From contig CAYOMP010000077.1 in NCBI GenBank assembly GCA_964405075.1, positions 1 to 12,199 of the forward strand: a stretch of DNA of 12,199 bases, given 5' to 3'. Position 1 is the first letter of the stretch. Every line of letters starts with the position of its first letter. A program made the position numbers and the translations under genes. The notes below the pieces were generated by a model. The model did not search any database. It saw only the letters and a program-made list of their open reading frames with translations, and was not told where the DNA came from. Source of the DNA: CAYOMP01 sp964405075. Its GTDB lineage: Bacteria > Bacillota > Clostridia > Lachnospirales > Lachnospiraceae. Below, piece by piece: positions 7,754 to 12,199 of this stretch.

Positions 7754-7795
7754 CAAGAACTATTTAGAAAAAAATCTAAATAGTTCTTGTTTTTT
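7754..7795 (+). terminator. Strong intrinsic terminator
   Basis: CAAGAACTATTTAGA (7754-7768) and TCTAAATAGTTCTTG (7775-7789) form a perfect 15-bp stem around an A6 loop, followed at once by T6. It closes the chemoreceptor/binding-protein operon and separates it from the sdpR-like gene. Confidence 0.95.
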
Positions 7796-7860
7796 ATATG
7801 GAAAGGTATTAAACTGTATTTAGAAAAATTTTTAATTACTACGCAGGAGATGTTTGATAA

Positions 7861-8145
7861 ATGGGATTCGCAGAAACATTCAAAGCATTATCTGACCCTG
7901 AACGGCGGGAAATTCTGATGTTGTTAAAAAATGGCAGGTTGTCAGCAGGCGAGATAGGAAGTCATTTTAATAAGACAGGCGCTACAATATCATACCATTT
8001 GAATTTACTTAAAAAAGCAGGATTGGTATTTGAATCTAAGGAAAAGAATTTTGTATATTATGAGCTAAATACATCAGTGGTTGAGGAAGTAATGATATGG
8101 TTAGCAGATTTGAAAGGAAATGATAAAAATGAAGCAGATAAATAA
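7861..8145 (+). CDS. sdpR: ArsR-family regulator, SdpR-like autorepressor
   Basis: This 94-residue winged-helix repressor has ALSDPERREILMLL at residues 9-22 and a DNA-recognition region at about 28-56 (SAGEIGSHFNKTGATISYHL), then a beta-wing (VFESKEKNFVYYEL). It lacks the metal-binding cysteine box of ArsR metal sensors, and its start closely resembles SdpR. In Bacillus subtilis SdpR represses its own operon with sdpI, and the immunity protein SdpI sequesters it at the membrane when the SDP toxin is present. Its 3' end overlaps the SdpI-like reading frame by 17 bases, matching that operon order. AGGAG (7845-7849) precedes the ATG. An AT-rich near-palindrome at 7820-7835 could be its operator, but this is weak. 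The SdpR subfamily assignment leans on the neighbour. Confidence 0.85.
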   Translation: MGFAETFKALSDPERREILMLLKNGRLSAGEIGSHFNKTGATISYHLNLLKKAGLVFESKEKNFVYYELNTSVVEEVMIWLADLKGNDKNEADK

Positions 8146-8769
8146 AGGTCAAATGATAATAACAAGTATAGTTACATTACTACCTATGATTGTAGGGATA
8201 TTTTTTGGAATCAATTGCCAGATACTATAGCAACACATTTTAGTAGTAGCGGCGAAGCTAATGGGTGGAGTAGCAAGACGTTTGCAGTATTTGGGTTACC
8301 GCTATTACTTTTGCTTGTACATTATATTTGTATATATACTACAGCGAATGATCCTAAGGGTAAAGGTATAAGTGATAAGGTCTTTGGATTAATAATGCTA
8401 ATATGTCCAATATGTTCTGTATTGTGTGGATGGGTAATATATAAAAATGCATTTGGAATGAGTACCAATATAACAAGAGAAATAGGATTGGTTTTAGGAT
8501 TGATTCTAATTGTTTTAGGAAATTATTTACCAAAGAGCAGACAAAATTATACAGTAGGGATTAAGCTTCCTTGGACATTAAATGATGAAAATAATTGGAA
8601 TAAGACACATAGATTAGCTGGTAAGATATGGATGATATGTGGGCTTGTTTGCACACTAGTAGTGTTTTTGGATTTTTATATTGATGTAGTAACAATTGGT
8701 ATAGTGTTGGTGATTTCAATAATACCAGCTATTTACTCGTTTCTTTTATATAAGATGAACAATAAATAA
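8129..8769 (+). pseudogene. sdpI: SdpI-like membrane protein, disrupted by a one-base frameshift
   Basis: The reading frame starts at the ATG at 8129 (AAAGGA at 8113-8118) and encodes MKQINKGQMIITSIVTLL, the expected first membrane segment, then runs into TAG at 8228-8230. The remainder (8215-8769) lies in another frame and carries the rest: LPDTIATHF (DUF1648 end), further membrane segments, and the SdpI signature GNYLPKSRQNYTVGIKLPWT with NNWNKTHRLAG. Adding one T to the T6 run at 8201-8206 joins the halves as GIFFWNQLPDT, which fits the family exactly. The full protein would be about 213 residues. SdpI gives immunity to the SDP toxin and signals to SdpR. The break may be a real mutation, a sequencing error or slippage. 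A TTG start at 8215 could in principle make the second part, but no RBS supports it, and the first membrane segment would be lost. Confidence 0.82.
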
Positions 8770-8794
8770 GACGATGAATAAGGAGAGATGAATT

Positions 8795-9619
8795 ATGATT
8801 AGTATGTCAACAATGTTGGGGATAGTATTTACGTTGATAGTATGTTTTATACTACCTATAGGTTCATTAATTGTACTAGGAGTTAGGAATAGAAATCAAG
8901 GGATTATATCAGCCTGGTTACTTGGTGCAGCAGGATTTTTCGTAATGCAGATAGTAATAAGAATACCTATTCTTAACCATTTAAGCACTAATACTATTTT
9001 TACAGATTTTGCAACAAAGAATTATGTTTTGTACTGTTTGATTTTAGCATTTACAGCTGCTCTTTCAGAACTTATAGGCAGAGTTGTGGTAGCAAAGATT
9101 ATCAGTAAAAATATGACAGTATCAAGAGCGATGGCAGCAGGTTTTGGTCATGGCGGAATAGAGGCTATTGTTGTTATTGGAGTTATGTACATTAATAATA
9201 TAGTATATGCTGCAATGATAAATGCGGGTACTTTTGACCAGGTAGTGGAACAAACAGCAGCACTAGGTGTAGATACATCATCACTGGTTGCTGTAAAGGA
9301 TGCATTAATTAACACAAGTAGCATATCATTTTGGTTGGCAGGTTACGAAAGAATAGTAACGGTGTTTTTACATGTGGGTCTTACTATGCTAGTCTGCTAT
9401 TTTATGAAAAAGAACAAACTGGTCATTGGATGCATTATTTGTTTAGTAGTGCACACAGTTGTAGATTTTATGGGACCGTTAATCAATATCATAACAACAC
9501 AATATTTAGAAAATGTTTTTTCACAAACAGCATCATATATAGTAATGCATACAGTAATTACTGTTTTAACAGTCGGAACGTTGATTTATGTTAAGAAGTT
9601 AATAAAAGATTGGGAATAG
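8795..9619 (+). CDS. YhfC-family intramembrane metalloprotease
   Basis: This 274-residue protein has about seven hydrophobic segments and probable catalytic motifs inside them: ExxxR (E92, R96 in SELIGRV), HGGIE (H119-E123 in GFGHGGIEAI), an ER plus distant H pattern (E185, R186, H193) and HxxxD (H220, D224). This pattern is that of the YhfC family, related to other membrane-embedded proteases that cut substrates within the bilayer; substrates are unknown. AAGGAG (8780-8785) precedes the ATG, 25 bp after the sdpI-like stop, so it belongs to the same operon. Membrane proteases often accompany peptide toxins or immunity genes, so a role in processing or degrading a peptide toxin is possible but inferred. 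No toxin gene is visible here. No clear terminator follows. Confidence 0.8.
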   Translation: MISMSTMLGIVFTLIVCFILPIGSLIVLGVRNRNQGIISAWLLGAAGFFVMQIVIRIPILNHLSTNTIFTDFATKNYVLYCLILAFTAALSELIGRVVVAKIISKNMTVSRAMAAGFGHGGIEAIVVIGVMYINNIVYAAMINAGTFDQVVEQTAALGVDTSSLVAVKDALINTSSISFWLAGYERIVTVFLHVGLTMLVCYFMKKNKLVIGCIICLVVHTVVDFMGPLINIITTQYLENVFSQTASYIVMHTVITVLTVGTLIYVKKLIKDWE

Positions 9620-9663
9620 AATTAGCGTAATATGCAAAAGCCTTTGGGTGACGTGTTAGTATC

Positions 9664-9689
9664 TTTTATGATAATTATTTTATGATAAT
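9664..9689. repeat. Short tandem direct repeat
   Basis: TTTTATGATAAT occurs at 9664-9675 and again at 9678-9689, separated by TA, giving a 14-bp period. It lies 45 bp after the protease stop codon. No function is evident; two adjacent protein-binding half-sites or simple AT-rich duplication are both possible. Confidence 0.6.
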
Positions 9690-9804
9690 CAATGGAGATG
9701 TAATAATATAATAAAGAAAAGAAAAATATCTGGGATAATCAAACATAAATACATCATATTATATTGAGTAATGTTCAAAATTTTAAACCAGATTGAAAAA
9801 GAAA

Positions 9805-9897
9805 AACTTAGGATATTTAAAGTGTTATTTTGCAAGGAATAATATATATCAAGACAATGTCTATTCGGTTGCAAAGGAAATTTAAATATCCTAAGTT
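9805..9897. repeat. Long inverted repeat with perfect 17-bp arms
   Basis: AACTTAGGATATTTAAA (9805-9821) is repeated exactly in reverse complement at 9881-9897, 59 bp apart. Inside, TTTGCAA (9829-9835) can pair with TTGCAAA (9869-9875), continuing the stem after bulges and leaving a loop of about 33 nt. Read on the minus strand, the last arm is followed by T5 and another T-run, so it could be an unusually long terminator for the EEP gene that ends at 9990. A small non-autonomous element or a structured RNA are alternatives; no target-site duplication is obvious. Confidence 0.75.
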
Positions 9898-9989
9898 ATT
9901 TATTTGTGCCGGTAGCGAAAAGAATTCCATACTTGTATAAGTATTTTAAGAGCACCGTGATAACTTGAAAAATTTACAGAACATATTTC

Positions 9990-11069
9990 TTACGGTTTGA
10001 GTTGGAAGGATATAAGCACAGGATTGTGGTCTGAATACTTAAAGCCTGCTTGTATATTTTCCAAGTATGTTACTTCTATATTTTCTGAAATTATAAAACC
10101 ATCAATAATAATTGTATAATCACCTGTTTCGTAAGCCTTGTCACAATTACGAGAAGTAGGAACTAATTCATCAGTTGAGTAATCAATACATCTAATTATA
10201 CCTTTTGGCAACAGGTTTGAAGGAAATGGGGCAGCCCAATCGAACTTAGGTGTATCCACTCCGTTAATTTTTTCTACAGAATCACCGGTAAAATCGTGAT
10301 TAAAGTCACCGCCACATAGACAATAATTTCCTTTATCATATTCCTCTTTCATATCGTTTAAAAGCATTGTCATTTGAGAAGCACGGATAGTTTCACTGCC
10401 ACCATAGGCTGATGAATGTATATTGTAAATAACTAATTCTTTTCCATTATCTACATCGATTCTTGAAACAGTATAACAGCGATCTAGATCAATGAATCTG
10501 GAAAAACTAGAGGCAATTTCTAATTGTCGTCTTACTGATGAAGTAATATTAACTTTGCTATAGGTCAGGATTCCTGAATTGGATTTGCCATGTGGCTGAT
10601 ATAGTGGATACATCAGGAAGGCTGAATGGTAATTACTGGCAAATACATTGTCATAATTTTTAAATACATTATCCAATAAATCAGCTTGATTAACGTGATA
10701 ACTACGAGTCGAATCGGTATCTATTTCCTGAAGAAAAATGAAATCAGGAGAGTAGTTGAATATCAAATCAGCAGAATTATTAATACAGTCAATTACACTA
10801 TCTTTGCTCTTGGCCCAAGATTGAGTTCCGCCGTCCATAAAAAAAGAAAAATCAGATGTATATGCACCAAATCCCAGATTTTGAGTGATTGCAGTATACG
10901 TTGTATTAGTAGTAACGGTGTTAATTGCGGAATCACCAGTGACTTCAAGTGAAATATTATCTTCAATACGATTATAGGTAAAAAGAACATATAATAAATA
11001 CGCAATTACTAATATGATAATAATTGCCAGAAAAATCAAGATAGATTTTAATATTTTTTTTAGTTTCAT
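9990..11069 (-). CDS. Membrane-anchored endonuclease/exonuclease/phosphatase-family protein
   Basis: This 359-residue protein has a basic start and one membrane segment (about residues 9-31), leaving a catalytic domain of about 300 residues outside the cell. The DNase-I-like fold motifs are present in order: N64 in TQNLGFG, E115 in IFLQEID (metal ligand), H218 in YNIHSSAYGG, D255 and N257 in GGDFNHD, D323 in IIDGF, and D347-H348 in YSDHNPV (catalytic His). The fold includes DNases, phosphodiesterases, inositol phosphatases and sphingomyelinases; sequence alone does not say which. The outside location suggests nucleic acid or phospholipid breakdown. AAGGAG precedes the ATG on the coding strand. 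It has no operon partner within the window; the 93-bp inverted repeat at 9805-9897 may terminate it. Confidence 0.87.
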   Translation of the reverse strand: MKLKKILKSILIFLAIIIILVIAYLLYVLFTYNRIEDNISLEVTGDSAINTVTTNTTYTAITQNLGFGAYTSDFSFFMDGGTQSWAKSKDSVIDCINNSADLIFNYSPDFIFLQEIDTDSTRSYHVNQADLLDNVFKNYDNVFASNYHSAFLMYPLYQPHGKSNSGILTYSKVNITSSVRRQLEIASSFSRFIDLDRCYTVSRIDVDNGKELVIYNIHSSAYGGSETIRASQMTMLLNDMKEEYDKGNYCLCGGDFNHDFTGDSVEKINGVDTPKFDWAAPFPSNLLPKGIIRCIDYSTDELVPTSRNCDKAYETGDYTIIIDGFIISENIEVTYLENIQAGFKYSDHNPVLISFQLKP

Positions 11070-11220
11070 TTGAGCTCTCCTTCGTAAGAAAAATAGATTA
11101 AAAACTTTAAGTTAATGATAGCAAAAATTGTTAAAATATACTATGATAAACTAATTAAGTAGAGTTAAAATTGTATAAAATATGGTGAAATTATAATAAT
11201 TATTGATTGATAATGGCTAA

Positions 11221-11334
11221 AAAGTATTTAGTATTCTTGATTTTGCATTTGATAGCAACTTAGGTAACACCAAATTTTTCAGTGTAATTAATAAATAATA
11301 GACGGTATCTCATATCTTGTGTTATAGTAGCCAT
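11221..11334 (-). pseudogene. Decayed N-terminal fragment of an insertion-sequence transposase
   Basis: On the minus strand, from ATG at 11334, the frame reads MATITQDMRYRLLLINYTEK then FGVT and a TAA stop (11260-11262). Reading through gives VAIKCKIKNTKYF in the same frame. From memory, this resembles the helix-turn-helix start of IS3/IS481-like transposases common in Lachnospiraceae (MATITQDM... KYGVTKAAIKYKTNRQYIYRW), in which the stop codon replaces a lysine (AAA to TAA). Similarity then fades and no catalytic DDE region follows, so only the 5' end remains. An AAGGAG ribosome binding site survives upstream, within a hairpin stem (11336-11403). The family assignment is recalled, not searched. 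Confidence 0.62.
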
Positions 11335-11335
11335 A

Positions 11336-11409
11336 GCAGAGAACTCCTTTTTGTGATTTTTTGTTGTGGTGACTAAAATACAACACAAAGTGAGTATCTC
11401 TGCTTTTTT
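11336..11409. terminator. Hairpin at the transposase remnant: plus-strand terminator, minus-strand RBS mask
   Basis: GCAGAGAACTC (11336-11346) pairs with GAGTATCTCTGC (11392-11403) with one bulged base, and inside it TTTTTGTG (11348-11355) pairs with CACAAAG (11384-11390). On the plus strand T6 follows (11404-11409), making a terminator. On the minus strand the stem includes the transposase GGAG, so readthrough RNA would hide the start. This double role is known for IS elements such as the IS200 group. It lies upstream of the ilvN promoter and would insulate it. Confidence 0.6.
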
Positions 11410-11475
11410 AATTATTCAGTTGTAACACATATATTATAATCCTACAAAATATTGTCAGTTAATTTAAAGTGTTTA

Positions 11476-11504
11476 TTGACAAAGGTATTAATAGTTGATA
11501 AAAT
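11476..11504 (+). promoter_or_regulatory. Sigma-A promoter of the ilvN-ilvC operon
   Basis: TTGACA (11476-11481) and TAAAAT (11499-11504) are 17 bp apart, a near-consensus promoter. The start point would be near 11511, giving a leader of about 109 nt before ilvN. No convincing CodY box overlaps it. Confidence 0.82.
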
Positions 11505-11511
11505 CAAAGGC

Positions 11512-11619
11512 AGTGAACCAACCATTTAAAAAAATTAAATCTGACAAATTGGATTTGCAATTTGGCCCCAAACGACTTGCATTGAACAATTTGCATAAGA
11601 AGAAAGTAGGTTTTAGTAT
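11512..11619 (+). promoter_or_regulatory. Structured ilvN 5' leader, possible attenuator
   Basis: CAAATTG (11545-11551) can pair with CAATTTG at 11558-11564 or with a second copy at 11587-11593. The first CAATTTG is also part of TGCAATTTG (11556-11564), which can pair with CAAA (11569-11572) and TTGCA (11577-11581). These foldings exclude one another. No T-box sequence, leader peptide ATG or T-run terminator is present, so regulation by this leader is only a possibility. The AAAGTAGG RBS (11603-11610) lies outside the stems. Confidence 0.4.
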
Positions 11620-12120
11620 ATGAAAACAAGAGTTTTTTCCATGCTAGTTGATAATACTTCTGGTGTACTAGGCCGCGTTGCAGGTATGTTCAGCAGAAGA
11701 GGATATAATATAGACAGTTTAACTGTTGGCGTTACAGCTGATCCTAGATATTCTAGAATGACAGTTGTGGCTAGCGGTGATGATGCAATATTAGAACAGA
11801 TTGAAAAACAGCTTCGTAAGTTGGAAGATGTTTTAGCTATTAAGGAATTGGAAGATGGCGATTCTGTGTGTAGAGAACTTATTTTAATTAAGGTAAAAGC
11901 TACTGCTGCACAGCGTCAGTCGATTATTTCTACAGCTGATATATTTAGAGCAAAAATAGTAGACGTAGCACATGAATCTTTGATTGTTGAACTTACTGGT
12001 AATCAGGCTAAGCTTGAGGCATTCATTAATTTACTTGATGGATATGAAATCTTAGAACTTGCAAGAACTGGTATCACAGGTTTATCAAGAGGTTCAGATG
12101 ACGTTACATATTTAGATTAG
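11620..12120 (+). CDS. ilvN: Acetolactate synthase small (regulatory) subunit
   Basis: This 166-residue cytoplasmic subunit activates acetolactate synthase and makes it sensitive to valine; the enzyme catalyses the first common step of valine, leucine and isoleucine synthesis. The N-terminal ACT domain (about residues 2-75) starts TRVFSMLVDNTSGVLGRVAG and has N12, G15 and N30 where E. coli IlvH uses equivalents to bind valine, so feedback inhibition is probably retained. The C-terminal domain (about 82-160) ends ARTGITGLSRG, as usual. Length is normal. The next gene is ilvC, 43 bp downstream. The catalytic subunit gene ilvB is not immediately upstream; it must lie downstream beyond the window or elsewhere. 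Confidence 0.96.
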   Translation: MKTRVFSMLVDNTSGVLGRVAGMFSRRGYNIDSLTVGVTADPRYSRMTVVASGDDAILEQIEKQLRKLEDVLAIKELEDGDSVCRELILIKVKATAAQRQSIISTADIFRAKIVDVAHESLIVELTGNQAKLEAFINLLDGYEILELARTGITGLSRGSDDVTYLD

Positions 12121-12163
12121 TTATAGTAAATATAGTGTTTTACATATTAGGAGGAAATTAGAA

Positions 12164-12199
12164 ATGGCTAATACAAATAGAATTTTTTATCAGGAAGAT
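12164..12199 (+). CDS. ilvC: Ketol-acid reductoisomerase, 5' end only (runs off the window)
   Basis: The first 12 codons, MANTNRIFYQED, match the start of Lachnospiraceae-type IlvC (usually followed by C-(D/N)-L-x-L-L and the NADPH-binding GYGSQGHAHA). AGGAGG (12149-12154) lies 9 bp before the ATG. IlvC converts acetolactate to dihydroxyisovalerate, the step after acetolactate synthase, so placement after ilvN is expected. The identification rests on a short stretch plus context. Confidence 0.85.
   Translation, partial: MANTNRIFYQED

Larger units (their letters stand above)
9620..9989. other. Gene-free stretch between the sdp-like operon and the EEP-family gene
   Basis: About 370 bp with no convincing gene. 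It holds a 14-bp-period direct repeat (9664-9689), a long inverted repeat (9805-9897) and a small perfect hairpin ATACTT-GTAT-AAGTAT (9929-9944). The 3' ends of the plus-strand protease operon and the minus-strand EEP gene face each other here, so some of this structure should be transcription termination. The one open frame on the minus strand (9689-9874) looks like AT-rich noise. Confidence 0.6.

Noticed and set aside
9689..9874. 61-codon open frame on the minus strand in the gene-free region
   Set aside because: It overlaps the long inverted repeat, has no good ribosome binding site, and its hydrophobic AT-rich product looks like chance reading of low-GC DNA.
9906..9956. Riboswitch-like element downstream of the EEP gene (GTGC/GCAC with inner hairpin)
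   Set aside because: The outer pairing is only 4 bp and no conserved riboswitch core could be recognised; it also sits at gene 3' ends rather than in a leader.
11535..11549. CodY-box-like sequence near the ilvN leader
   Set aside because: Aligned on the CTG centre, most flanking positions disagree with AATTTTCWGAAAATT.

Overview
The window reads as chromosomal DNA from a low-GC, Gram-positive anaerobe of the Clostridia, most likely a Lachnospiraceae member. This rests on the AT-rich bias, the strong GGAGG ribosome binding sites, the Gram-positive type LexA boxes (GAAC-N4-GTTC), and the family content: a LysM SOS protein, a lipoprotein sugar-binding protein, SdpR/SdpI and ilvN-ilvC. The assignment is inference from style and protein resemblance; no rRNA or other phylogenetic marker is present.

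Layout. (1) 1-472: a consensus sigma-A promoter overlapped and followed by two LexA boxes drives a small membrane-anchored LysM protein, probably a YneA-like SOS division inhibitor; lexA may lie divergently just off the left edge. A bidirectional-looking hairpin terminator follows. (2) 485-2306, minus strand: a TtcA-like tRNA thiolation enzyme and, 25 bp behind it, a Xer-type tyrosine recombinase with all catalytic residues. (3) 2355-4300, plus strand: a symmetrical divergent promoter region, an AI-2E family membrane protein and a D-aminoacyl-tRNA deacylase (dtd) that overlap by ATGA, then a terminator. (4) 4391-7795, plus strand: a methyl-accepting chemotaxis protein translationally linked to a sugar-type ABC solute-binding lipoprotein, ending at a very strong terminator. 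No permease or ATPase gene is present, so the pair looks like a chemosensory unit rather than a transporter. (5) 7861-9619, plus strand: an SdpR-like ArsR repressor, an SdpI-like membrane protein broken by a one-base frameshift in a T6 run, and a YhfC-family intramembrane protease. (6) 9620-9989: a gene-free stretch with a 14-bp direct repeat and a 93-bp structure bounded by perfect 17-bp inverted arms. (7) 9990-11069, minus strand: a membrane-anchored endonuclease/exonuclease/phosphatase-fold enzyme. (8) 11221-11409: a decayed N-terminus of an insertion-sequence transposase on the minus strand, with a hairpin covering its ribosome binding site. (9) 11476-12199, plus strand: a strong promoter, a structured leader, ilvN and the first 12 codons of ilvC, the start of a branched-chain amino acid operon.

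Most of the window is ordinary housekeeping sequence. The points most worth a second look are the chemoreceptor/binding-protein pair without a transporter, the frameshifted sdpI inside an SdpR-SdpI-protease operon, the unexplained long inverted repeat at 9805-9897, and the transposase remnant with its RBS-masking hairpin. I did not find a convincing wholly new system.
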